A stretch of 64,000 nucleotides of DNA, from NCBI RefSeq assembly GCF_947501165.1, contig NZ_CANMUU010000001.1:124001-188000 (forward strand). The letters run 5' to 3'. The notes below the pieces were generated by a model. That model made no database searches and had not been told where the DNA came from. It saw nothing but the letters and a program-made list of their open reading frames with translations. Shown here in pieces: positions 46,257-54,403 of this stretch (the first letter of the stretch is position 1; the number at the start of each line of letters is the position of its first letter). The stretch comes from an uncultured Allomuricauda sp. GTDB taxonomy: Bacteria; Bacteroidota; Bacteroidia; Flavobacteriales; Flavobacteriaceae. The position numbers and the translations under genes were made by a program.

Positions 46257-48487
46257 TAGGCAACCGAGGTTTTAGTGAAAAATCTAAACTGTACCGCTTT
46301 CTTAATCCATCTTCGAATCAAGGTTCTTTTCTTAGGCAAGTCCCCAACTACGGTTTCCATCTCGAGTACTTTTACCCCATTTAGGATAATAGTTGGTTCT
46401 GGACCGGTTGTGGCTTCATTGAACAATTCCAATGCGTTGATATCTGCCTCGCTCCAAGCTCTGTTGGCTCTTGTGACCAAAAAAGTATAATCCATTGTAG
46501 AGGCCAATTTCACCGGAAATGGGTTTCTGATTATTCCTGGAATCTCTAGCAGGACAAAATCGAAAACACTGAAATCTTCAATTCTTCCCGATATATCGAA
46601 CTCTCTTACGTTTGAAATTTTGTACAACTGGTCACTAATTGGATATACCAATTTTTGATAATTACTCGATTGCAGTTCCAAATCTTCATCGTCATAAGTG
46701 ATGTGCAATACTTTATAATCCAGCTCAGATAATTTATCCAGCAAGTGCTTACAGATAAAGGTTTTTCCTTCGGTTTCTTGGGTTGAAAAGAGCATGTTGA
46801 CAACAGGTTCACTTTCTTTGTCTTTCTTAAAACGATTTAGGATAATGTTTCTAGAAATTGCGTTTACTGCCTTATTCTTTAGGTATCCGTAGTCTATTTT
46901 TGAGCTTGATTTTCCAATTACCGGAAATATTGAGGATACTTTCAAACCAATTTTATCCTCTGCCCTTGTTGCTGTGTTAATATTGCCATCCAACAGCTCC
47001 AAAACCAGAATGGTAGCAGCGACTAAAATAAAACCTGCCAACCCCGCTACGATAACCAAGAGCATCCGTTTACTGGGCTTAGGGCTAATAGGATAAAATG
47101 GAACTTCTGTAAGTTTAATATTGGATTTCAATTCCACATTTTGTTGTCTCAATTTGGCAAGGCCCAGACTGTGAAGCAAACTCAAATATTCCCTTTCTGC
47201 GATATCAATTTTACGTTCGAGTCGCTTCATTGTGGCACCTAAGGGAGAAAACTTCTGATACAACTTCACAAATTCCTCTCTTTTCTGCTCCATCACCTTT
47301 AGCTGTGCATCATATCCTTCATAATCAATTGTGTTTTGTAACCAATCTGAAAGAATGCTTGTTGAGGCAATACTTTTTGTATCATAATCTGTTTTATAAA
47401 GCGTATCGATATTAGAAGCTAATTTTTGCTCCAATTCTTTGATTCGCTGCATTTTTTGGGAAACCTCTTTGGCATTTTTCTCCACTTGAACAGAATCCTT
47501 TTCCAATCCAAGAGTTTTCATGGAGACGTCAAAGTTTAAATTAGAGAGCTCCTTGCGAAGTTTCATAATACTTTGACTGGATAGTCTTCGAAGCTCATGG
47601 GTCTCCAATTTGGATTCCAATGTTTCCAGCACTGCTTTAGATGCATGATATTTTCGAAGTACTTCAAAATACTTGATTTCGAATTCCTCTTTCTCTGCAG
47701 CAATATGTTTGGTTTGTTCGTAGTAGTTGATGATGTTATGAGTGCGATTAAAATTGAGCAATTCGTCCTCTGCGCCTCTTAAGCTTGAAGTGGAGTTGTT
47801 CAACTGTCCCTCAAAATAACGAACCACGGCATCTGATTGATTGGCTTTGATATCTGCATTGAGCCTTACAAATGTTTCACAAAGAATCAAAAGGGTGTTT
47901 TGACAAATGGCCGGATCTTCCGATTCAAAATCGATATCCACAAAATCACTATTGGATATACGACGAAGGCCTATTCGTCCCAAGATTTTTTCTATACTAT
48001 AATCAGGATGGTCAAGGTTGATTAGCTTATAGATAAAGTTGGTATGGTCGGATTCTTTCAGCTCTAAAAAATTCTCATAAGTCTTTGCAGCATCCCCCTT
48101 GACTACCAACTCTTTTACTTCATTCGGAACAATACTCATTAAGTCCTGATACTTTTTCCTGGAAATGATTTTTACATCCGCACTGTCCAAGGTCATATGC
48201 TGGGTGAACAATTTCAACCCAACAATTTCAATTGTAGTTCTGGCCTTTATGAGATTCAAAAGGTTATCGTAAGCCGTGTTTGTCGCTCTAAAGTCTATTT
48301 TGGTATTCTCCAATTCTATATTGGAACCCGTAGCTATTCCCGTATATATCCGCGCTTTGGAATTAAACACTTTGGGTTCATCTCTGGTAAGATAAAAAAC
48401 CATTGAAGCCAAAAGTATAGGCACCGCAATAAGCAAGCCTATGTGCCGAAGCAGTAAACGGACAAAAAATAACAGGTTAAACTTCAT
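46256..48487 (-). CDS. Polysaccharide co-polymerase, Wzc-like with decayed kinase domain
   Basis: A 743-residue chain-length protein. First helix about 15-30; a long periplasmic coiled-coil Wzz region (about 200-430); second helix about 475-500 (MLLVIVAGLAGFILVAATI) preceded by FYPISPKPSKR, the proline-rich PCP motif. The cytoplasmic part resembles a BY-kinase, but the Walker A loop reads STQETEGKT (first glycine lost), the Walker A' aspartates are replaced (HITYDDED) and Walker B reads VLLEIP. The C-terminus has no tyrosine cluster. Phosphorylation control as in Wzc is therefore doubtful. Confidence 0.87.
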   Translation of the reverse strand: MKFNLLFFVRLLLRHIGLLIAVPILLASMVFYLTRDEPKVFNSKARIYTGIATGSNIELENTKIDFRATNTAYDNLLNLIKARTTIEIVGLKLFTQHMTLDSADVKIISRKKYQDLMSIVPNEVKELVVKGDAAKTYENFLELKESDHTNFIYKLINLDHPDYSIEKILGRIGLRRISNSDFVDIDFESEDPAICQNTLLILCETFVRLNADIKANQSDAVVRYFEGQLNNSTSSLRGAEDELLNFNRTHNIINYYEQTKHIAAEKEEFEIKYFEVLRKYHASKAVLETLESKLETHELRRLSSQSIMKLRKELSNLNFDVSMKTLGLEKDSVQVEKNAKEVSQKMQRIKELEQKLASNIDTLYKTDYDTKSIASTSILSDWLQNTIDYEGYDAQLKVMEQKREEFVKLYQKFSPLGATMKRLERKIDIAEREYLSLLHSLGLAKLRQQNVELKSNIKLTEVPFYPISPKPSKRMLLVIVAGLAGFILVAATILVLELLDGNINTATRAEDKIGLKVSSIFPVIGKSSSKIDYGYLKNKAVNAISRNIILNRFKKDKESEPVVNMLFSTQETEGKTFICKHLLDKLSELDYKVLHITYDDEDLELQSSNYQKLVYPISDQLYKISNVREFDISGRIEDFSVFDFVLLEIPGIIRNPFPVKLASTMDYTFLVTRANRAWSEADINALELFNEATTGPEPTIILNGVKVLEMETVVGDLPKKRTLIRRWIKKAVQFRFFTKTSVA

Positions 48488-48489
48488 GC

Positions 48490-49227
48490 TTAAATATTCA
48501 ATTCTGCTCCAATAATGTTTTGCAAGGCCATTACCGAGCCCACAAATTCAGAACGCTGGAGTTCAAAGTTCATAGTGGCTTGATTCATCATTTGCTGGAG
48601 TCTTGTGTATTCGGTAACATTGATAATTCCATTGGCAAAATCCTTCTCAGCTCTTATGGATTGTACCCTAAAATTGTCCACAATGTTCCCAGATATAAAG
48701 AACATGCGATGATGTTTTATAAGGTCGTTATACAATTCCGCCACCTTCTGTTCAAGTTCCACTTCAGCCACTTGGGTTTCAAAACGGGCCTTTTCAGCTT
48801 CGCCTTTGGCACTTAAAATATTGGCTCTTCTATTGATTATTGCAGAAAGCGGGAGACGTAAAGAGACTCCCACATTATACCGGCTTTGCTCTGTTGAAAA
48901 CAAGGCTTGACTTTGGGGGTCACCAGCAATCTGTGAATTGCTCAGGTTATCAAAGATTCCGTAGTTGTATCCTGCCTCTAGGTTGATGTAGTCCAACCAG
49001 GCTCTTTGCTCTGCAGATACCACACCATCACGATATTGTTGTTCGGATTCTGTAACCTTGATGAAGGGGGAATAATCCCTTGCCATGGCAATTAACGTAT
49101 CCAAAGGAGGTAGTTTTTTGCTAATGTCGTTTTCCTCCAGACCTTTCTCTATAAACTCATTAATTGCCTGTGCTTCCGCAGTAGAAACCATCAAAAAACA
49201 CAGTAAAACGCCCCAAATCTTTCGCAT
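48490..49227 (-). CDS. Half-length TolC-family outer-membrane protein
   Basis: A 245-residue exported protein with signal peptide (about 1-19, LLCFLMVSTAEAQ). The mature part has long amphipathic helices around a short beta stretch (RYNVGVSLRLPLSAIINRRA), as in one repeat of the TolC/outer-membrane efflux fold; normal TolC proteins have two repeats in over 400 residues. Between the co-polymerase and the initiating transferase, in the place where a Wza export channel would be expected. It may form part of the export channel as a higher oligomer, which is inference. One base overlaps the upstream stop. Confidence 0.75.
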   Translation of the reverse strand: MRKIWGVLLCFLMVSTAEAQAINEFIEKGLEENDISKKLPPLDTLIAMARDYSPFIKVTESEQQYRDGVVSAEQRAWLDYINLEAGYNYGIFDNLSNSQIAGDPQSQALFSTEQSRYNVGVSLRLPLSAIINRRANILSAKGEAEKARFETQVAEVELEQKVAELYNDLIKHHRMFFISGNIVDNFRVQSIRAEKDFANGIINVTEYTRLQQMMNQATMNFELQRSEFVGSVMALQNIIGAELNI

Positions 49228-50426
49228 TACACGTTTTCTTTTTGAAAAACAGCTTTAAACGTTCGTAGTACTATCCACATATCAATTAAGAAAGCATACT
49301 TGCTGTTTGCGTATTCTACATATTTTATATCCAACTGTTTTCTTTCCTCTGGGGACATTTTTGAGCTTCTGCCTCTAGCCTCAACCTGCCAAAGACCGGT
49401 TATCCCCGCAGGGCCGTTGAATCTATCCGTCCATTCATCGGTAGTTAACATTTCAGCCTCATACAATGGTAAGGGCCTATTGCCAACAATGGACATATCC
49501 CCTTTTAATACATTAATCAATTGAGGTAGTTCATCAATGCTCAATTTTCTAATAATATGCCCCACTTTGGTGATTCGCGGGTCATTGTCAAATTTTACAA
49601 AAGCGCTCTTTGCACTTTCCCTTTTTTTAGTATTGTGCTGTACTTCCTCCACCTCAGTATCATCCCCAATGAGCATGGTACCAGATACAAAGCTTTGCTC
49701 AATTGGCTCGGGAGCTGCATCCAAATGTTCCTCCTCTTCATCGTGAACATATTGGTTAAGGTGTTGAAATTCCTTGAGTCTTTTATCCGCATCGGGATAC
49801 ATGGAACGAAGCTTGTAAAAGTCAAATATTTTATAGCCCGTTCCTACTCTCTTTGATATATAGTAGACCTTTCCTTTGGATTCTAATCGAATCGCCAAAA
49901 GCACCAAAATGAGAAATGGTGAAGCTAATAGCAATACGGTCCCAGCTACCAGAATATCAAATGTCCGTTTCCAAAAACCTATTTTATATTCTTCAAGATT
50001 TCCTTTGGAAGGAGCTATTTTTTCGCGCTTTAGATTGGCTTTGAGTTCCTTTAGAAACTGAACCCTGTCTATAATATTTTCAACAGAAATGGGTTGGACG
50101 TAGAAGTCGTCTATCCCATTTTTTACAGCTTCCGATAAGTCTTTTTTATCTCTTTCCTTGGCGACCAAAATAAACGGAATTGATGTATTGTTTGCAAAGC
50201 GTTTCCTAAGGGTTTTGTGAAACTCAATTCCCGTCTGACCTGGTATATGCTTTTCGCAAAGAATGGCATCCACACCTTCATTTTCCTCCAACCACTTTAC
50301 CGCATGCAGTGCATTATCCACAACATTGAAATCCACTTTTTGGATATAGGCCGAAAATTGATTGGCCATATTGACATCGTTACCGACATAAAGGAGCCGG
50401 ACTTTTCTATCGGATACAATTTCCAT
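49227..50426 (-). CDS. Phosphoglycosyl transferase fused to a pseudo-receiver domain
   Basis: A 399-residue protein. Residues about 8-128 fold like a response-regulator receiver, but the phospho-acceptor is glutamate (E58 in AILCEKHIPG), the conserved Ser/Thr is A89 and the conserved lysine is Q111. One hydrophobic segment (about 158-180) leads into a bacterial sugar-transferase domain (about 150-399) with FDFYKLRSM, the catalytic Asp-Glu pair in SIDELPQ (298-299) and GITGLWQV. An acidic insert (about 226-272) splits that domain. It starts repeat-unit synthesis by moving a sugar-phosphate to undecaprenyl phosphate. The gene begins 12 bases after a real response regulator. Confidence 0.9.
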   Translation of the reverse strand: MEIVSDRKVRLLYVGNDVNMANQFSAYIQKVDFNVVDNALHAVKWLEENEGVDAILCEKHIPGQTGIEFHKTLRKRFANNTSIPFILVAKERDKKDLSEAVKNGIDDFYVQPISVENIIDRVQFLKELKANLKREKIAPSKGNLEEYKIGFWKRTFDILVAGTVLLLASPFLILVLLAIRLESKGKVYYISKRVGTGYKIFDFYKLRSMYPDADKRLKEFQHLNQYVHDEEEEHLDAAPEPIEQSFVSGTMLIGDDTEVEEVQHNTKKRESAKSAFVKFDNDPRITKVGHIIRKLSIDELPQLINVLKGDMSIVGNRPLPLYEAEMLTTDEWTDRFNGPAGITGLWQVEARGRSSKMSPEERKQLDIKYVEYANSKYAFLIDMWIVLRTFKAVFQKENV

Positions 50427-50438
50427 AGTGTTCTGTTC

Positions 50439-50804
50439 TTATGTTCTTACCAACAACTTCTCCACCCTAATCAAAAGTTCTTCTGGATTGAAGGGTTTGA
50501 CCAAGTAATCGTCGGCACCTAATTTTAAACACTGAATACGATCAGAGCTACTGTCTCTACAGCTCAAAACGATTATGGGAATATTGGAAAAATATCCGCT
50601 TTCCTTTACCTTTCTGATAAGTTCAAAACCATCCATGTTTGGCATTTCCAAGTCGGTTATTATCAAATCCGGAATATTACCATCTTGCATCCAGCTCAAT
50701 GCAGCCAAGCCATCTTCCGTGGTGGTTACATTGTAGGATTGTCCCAAAAATTGTGATACCAATTCACTCAGTGATTGCTTATCGTCTACTACTAAAATTT
50801 TCAT
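50439..50804 (-). CDS. Single-domain response regulator heading the EPS operon
   Basis: A 121-residue intact receiver: acidic pair D7-D8, acceptor D51 in IITDLEMP, conserved lysine K103 in LVKPF. No output domain, so it works through protein contacts. It is the first gene of the EPS assembly operon, and the next gene carries a degenerate receiver, so a direct interaction with the initiating transferase is plausible. Its promoter has the ACAACA direct repeats (50843-50905). Confidence 0.92.
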   Translation of the reverse strand: MKILVVDDKQSLSELVSQFLGQSYNVTTTEDGLAALSWMQDGNIPDLIITDLEMPNMDGFELIRKVKESGYFSNIPIIVLSCRDSSSDRIQCLKLGADDYLVKPFNPEELLIRVEKLLVRT

Positions 50805-50842
50805 GATTCCTACTATTTTAATTACGTAGTCTTTAATACGTG

Positions 50843-50905
50843 TGAAAGTAGGATAAATATTACTTTATAATAATTCAATGTTGTCAAATCAAGCGAGCAT
50901 GTTGT
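50843..50905 (-). promoter_or_regulatory. Direct-repeat (putative LytTR) promoter of the EPS assembly operon
   Basis: Minus strand: ACAACA at 50900-50905 and 50879-50884 (21-bp period), then 28 bp to a -7-like TACTTTCA starting at 50850. The start codon of the first gene is at 50804. The region is otherwise AT-rich. A separate palindrome CCTTAT-AA-ATAAGG lies at 51018-51031, nearer the end of the preceding gene. Confidence 0.6.
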
Positions 50906-51058
50906 AAGTGGCAATATATCGGAGGTGTTGGTATTTGCATGCTAATCGGTCAATAACACATGTAAGCAAACAGCTGCTTTGCCTTAGAAGATCAGTTCAT
51001 ATTCAATAGAATCTGAGCCTTATAAATAAGGAAAGAAAGTATGTTTTTTAACTATAAC

Positions 51059-51910
51059 TTACAGTGTGGAATCTGAAATCTCCAGCTCTTGAAAAGTTTC
51101 GTGTATGGGTCTGTTGAAGTCATAAAACCTTTCATTACAAAATGGGAAAGGTTTCCCAGGTTCCCTTTTAGGTGGTAGTGCCGTATAAATATCAATTGGA
51201 ACATACTTAAATGTCCCTTTGGTATAAAGATGTATAGCCAACATGCCATCATCGCAACCCGAAACAGCCCTTAAGTCGGTATCGTAACCGATGCCAGCTA
51301 TAGCTTCTTTTTTAATTGCCATCCCGACTGCACGTATATGTTTGATTTTATGAATGAACCCTCGTGAAATCTTCCATCTGAAATAAGCCACTTTTAAGCG
51401 ATTCCGGATTTTCATACGAGTGGAAAGCTGAAAATCGTTTTCATAACTTTTGGATACCGAATAACATAATACCAATTCCTTCTCTTGAAAAAAAGGCAAA
51501 ACCATTTTGTCAATGTAGTAGGGATCATAGATGGAATCAGGATCCATGCTGCATACAATCTGACCACGGGCTTCTTCTAAACCTTTTTGCCGGGCATGGG
51601 TTATTCCTTGTTCTGGCTGACTCACTATCTTCGCTCCCAATTCCCTTAGGATTTGCAAAGAAACCTCGTCAGCATTGTTTTCAACAAAAACCACCTCATA
51701 AGGAATAATGGTCTTTAGATTGGAAAGGGACATTATGTGCCCCAAAAGGGTTTCCTTAGCCCTGTAGATCGGCACCAATAAACTCACGACTGGTTTTTCA
51801 ACTTTATCCAAAAGCTGAAAATATGTAGTTAACCGCTCAAAATCAATATCGCTAAGTTGTTTTGGTGTAGTTCCAAAATAGGGCTGGTAATCAGTAACCT
51901 TCATGGCCAA
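51059..51910 (-). CDS. Glycosyltransferase, GT2 family
   Basis: A 283-residue GT2 enzyme. The catalytic domain starts at about 40 (PVVSLLVPIYRAKETL), with VFVENNADE and SMDPDSIYDP (DxD-type metal site), and lacks membrane helices. About 38 N-terminal residues precede the fold. It is eleven bases after the STAS gene and separate from the main EPS operon. Which acceptor it uses is unknown; co-transcription with STAS hints that the two are functionally linked. Confidence 0.85.
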   Translation of the reverse strand: MAMKVTDYQPYFGTTPKQLSDIDFERLTTYFQLLDKVEKPVVSLLVPIYRAKETLLGHIMSLSNLKTIIPYEVVFVENNADEVSLQILRELGAKIVSQPEQGITHARQKGLEEARGQIVCSMDPDSIYDPYYIDKMVLPFFQEKELVLCYSVSKSYENDFQLSTRMKIRNRLKVAYFRWKISRGFIHKIKHIRAVGMAIKKEAIAGIGYDTDLRAVSGCDDGMLAIHLYTKGTFKYVPIDIYTALPPKREPGKPFPFCNERFYDFNRPIHETFQELEISDSTL

Positions 51911-51921
51911 GGAAAATTTGG

Positions 51922-52224
51922 TTATACCCTGTCCGGGCTCAAAATATAATTGGTCTTTGTAGTATTCATGGTTTCAAGAACGTTTTCATTCTGTCTACCA
52001 ATCAAGGCTACCACCTTGTTCAATTCTGCGGATCTTCGATAGAGTTTTTCAAAGAAATGGGCAGCGGAAGAATCCAATACGGTCACGTCTTCCAGATTTA
52101 CCATGAAGCTGTCATTACTTTCCAAAATAGAATCAAAATAAGCTTGCAAGGTACCAACGTGCTGAGCGGTAACTTCTCCTAAAATCTTATAAACTCCCCG
52201 ATTTTCCTTTATTTCCAATGGCAT
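51922..52224 (-). CDS. STAS-domain protein (anti-sigma antagonist-like)
   Basis: A 100-residue single STAS domain. The phosphorylatable serine is in TVLDSSAAHFF (about 57-67), as in SpoIIAA-like antagonists. No matching anti-sigma kinase of the SpoIIAB/RsbW type or PP2C phosphatase is visible in the window, so its partner is unknown. Lies 107 bases after the LytTR regulator gene with its own leader region, and precedes a glycosyltransferase. Confidence 0.85.
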   Translation of the reverse strand: MPLEIKENRGVYKILGEVTAQHVGTLQAYFDSILESNDSFMVNLEDVTVLDSSAAHFFEKLYRRSAELNKVVALIGRQNENVLETMNTTKTNYILSPDRV

Positions 52225-52331
52225 ATGTCAAAACAATTAAATGGTTACGAATCCTGTTTTAACATTTTCATGATGTGTCTAACTATACTAACGTATACAT
52301 TTATATATATTGTAGTATTTTTCTTTCTTTT

Positions 52332-53033
52332 CTATAACAAATTCAAACGTTGCATTAATTCAGGGCGATTAGATCGGCTAATGGGAATTACACTTTTTTC
52401 AATCAATACACTATTGTCTTGTATATCAATTATTTGAGTAAAGTTGATGATGAACGAACGATGAATTTGCAGAAATCGCGATTCTGGAAGTTTATCCTTG
52501 ATTTTCTTTAAAGTGGAATGCACCCGATACCGTTTTCCCAAGGTTTGAATCTCGATATAATCTCCTTTTGCCTCAATTAAAAGAATGTCACTGAATTTCA
52601 GCTTAATTAATCTACGGTCAATATTTATGTAAAGGTCATCTTCGGCATCCTCTTCTTTCAACAAATTTGAAGCACCCCCATTAGAAGCAGAATTCAATTT
52701 GAAGGCACATTTTTGAAACCGTTCTGGGCTTATGGGTTTCACCAAGTAGTCCACTATAAAAGGATATTCATATGCTTCTATGGCAAAGTCTTTGTCAGAG
52801 GTGGTCAAAACGATTTTAGGCGGATTTTGAAGGGTTTCTATAAAATCAATGCCTGTTAGTTTTGGCATGTGAATGTCCAAGAAAATCAAATCCACTTGAT
52901 TGTCTTTAAGAAACTTTAAAGCCTCCACCGCGTTGGGAAACTCTGCTCTCACCTCCATTTCTGGGATGGTCTTGCAAAGCTCTTTAACAATGGCTCTGGC
53001 ACTTGCTTCGTCATCTACAATTATGCTTCTCAT
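52332..53033 (-). CDS. LytTR-family response regulator
   Basis: A 233-residue DNA-binding response regulator. Receiver about 1-120 with acceptor D53 (LIFLDIHMP) and K99; LytTR domain about 130-233 (LIKLKFSDILLIEAKGDYIE, RFLQIHRSFIIN). I start at ATG 53033, one base after the Hpt stop; a TTG three codons earlier is also open. LytTR proteins bind two direct repeats one or two helical turns apart, which fits the ACAACA repeats found at four promoters here. It ends the H-NOX operon and is the probable output of the phosphorelay. Confidence 0.93.
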   Translation of the reverse strand: MRSIIVDDEASARAIVKELCKTIPEMEVRAEFPNAVEALKFLKDNQVDLIFLDIHMPKLTGIDFIETLQNPPKIVLTTSDKDFAIEAYEYPFIVDYLVKPISPERFQKCAFKLNSASNGGASNLLKEEDAEDDLYINIDRRLIKLKFSDILLIEAKGDYIEIQTLGKRYRVHSTLKKIKDKLPESRFLQIHRSFIINFTQIIDIQDNSVLIEKSVIPISRSNRPELMQRLNLL

Positions 53034-53034
53034 C

Positions 53035-53355
53035 TTACGCAATTTTTAATACAAACTGTTCCACTGTTTTTAGAACCTCATGGAATTGGCCTTGTAGCTT
53101 CGTATCCCCATATTTTAGGTCTTCCTCATATTTTATAGCCAATCTGTAGCCTTCCTGAAGTCCTAAAATTCCCAGTTTGTGTTTTATTTTATGCACAATC
53201 TTGGCAGATTCGTCAAGGTTTTGCGACTCCAGGTTTTCCATGTACTCATCTTTTTCCTTTGGGAATTCCGTTTGAATTATGTTCAAGAACTTCTTCTCAA
53301 ACTCTTCATTCCCTCCAGAAATTTCTTTGATATAATCAAGATTTGGGTGTTCCAT
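53035..53355 (-). CDS. Histidine phosphotransfer (Hpt) protein
   Basis: A 106-residue four-helix Hpt protein with phospho-accepting H55 in IVHKIKHKLGILGL. It can shuttle phosphate between kinases and receivers in a multistep relay. Located between a soluble kinase (20-base overlap) and the LytTR regulator (one-base gap), so a kinase-Hpt-regulator chain is the simplest reading. Confidence 0.88.
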   Translation of the reverse strand: MEHPNLDYIKEISGGNEEFEKKFLNIIQTEFPKEKDEYMENLESQNLDESAKIVHKIKHKLGILGLQEGYRLAIKYEEDLKYGDTKLQGQFHEVLKTVEQFVLKIA

Positions 53356-54403
53356 AGTCTACATCTTTGTTAATTGTGAAGAAAAATGTTGTTCCACTGC
53401 CTTCTTCAGAGGACAGCCATATATCTCCTTTATAATAGTTAATGATTTTCTTTACCAAAGCCAATCCAATACCTGTGGCGTCAGAATTGTTTTCCAGTTT
53501 TCGGAACATATCAAAAATCCCTGTTTGCAAGTGCTCAGGAATTCCTTTGCCATTGTCCGTTATACTGAACATCCACTTTCCTTTTTCTTCCTTCACATCA
53601 ATTACAATAAGACCCGACTCTTTTTCCTCAACAGCTGTCACTGCATTTGTTATCACATTTTTGAACAATTGCTCCATTCGGTACTTCCCGGTGTAAAGTC
53701 TGGGAAGCATTCTACTTTTTTTTATGTGTACGGATTCCGGAACATAAATAGTATCCTCAATTTCTTCAACCAGTTCATACAAATCGACCAAAACAGGCTG
53801 CTCTTGCAGTGAATCTATAGTGGAGTGCTTAAGGATTCCATCAATAAGACTATCCATTTTGGTAAGGTTCTGGAATATGAGTTCTACATTGGACTGACTC
53901 TGCGCATTGAACTGCTCCTTGCCTTCTTCAAAAACCCAACTTACCAATGAATGTACATTGCGGATAGGCGATTTTAAATCGTGGGAGACCATATGTGCGT
54001 AGTTGTTTAAGGATTCATTTTGCTGCTCCAGATTTTGCAACAGCACGTCTTTTTCCGCGGTGATGGTAACCAGCTTTTGGGCCTGCTGTTCTATATCTTC
54101 AACCAACTTCAGCGGGTCAAAATTCATTGCACTAGCACTTCCGTTTTGGTGCTGTACATCCGCAACGGCCTTACTCAATGATTTTAATACTTTACGTTGG
54201 GTCTCCGCTTCTTTGTTCAATCGTTCGTTTGCTTCAAAAAGTTCTAGTGAACTAAGCGAAGTAGCCCGTTGAATCATGGTAATTTTTTCGTCAAAATTGG
54301 AATACGAGTTACTAATTGCATTGAAAAGTGAATCCAACGCAGGATTCTCCTTTAAATCCTCAGGCAGGTGTTTTCGTATTTGTCTTTTTAACAATGAGTG
54401 CAT
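53336..54403 (-). CDS. Soluble sensor histidine kinase next to the FIST gene
   Basis: A 355-residue kinase without membrane segments. The N-terminus (about 1-130) is helical with coiled-coil character and no recognised sensor domain. HisKA has H141 in HMVSHDLKSPIR; HATPase has NVITNAVTAV, DNGKGIP and GIGLALVKKI. It starts one base before the end of the FIST gene, as NosP-associated kinases do in other bacteria, so its activity may be set by the FIST protein binding NO or another ligand. That link is inference from gene order. Confidence 0.9.
   Translation of the reverse strand: MHSLLKRQIRKHLPEDLKENPALDSLFNAISNSYSNFDEKITMIQRATSLSSLELFEANERLNKEAETQRKVLKSLSKAVADVQHQNGSASAMNFDPLKLVEDIEQQAQKLVTITAEKDVLLQNLEQQNESLNNYAHMVSHDLKSPIRNVHSLVSWVFEEGKEQFNAQSQSNVELIFQNLTKMDSLIDGILKHSTIDSLQEQPVLVDLYELVEEIEDTIYVPESVHIKKSRMLPRLYTGKYRMEQLFKNVITNAVTAVEEKESGLIVIDVKEEKGKWMFSITDNGKGIPEHLQTGIFDMFRKLENNSDATGIGLALVKKIINYYKGDIWLSSEEGSGTTFFFTINKDVDYGTPKS

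Noticed and set aside
46256..48487. Complete tyrosine autokinase Wzc
   Set aside because: Walker motifs are degraded and the C-terminal tyrosine cluster is missing, so it is annotated as co-polymerase with decayed kinase domain.
51018..51031. Palindrome CCTTAT-AA-ATAAGG as terminator of the glycosyltransferase gene
   Set aside because: It lies upstream of the start side of the next operon and beyond the stop at 51059, but has a weak AT stem and no T-run on the minus strand; could be an operator, evidence insufficient.
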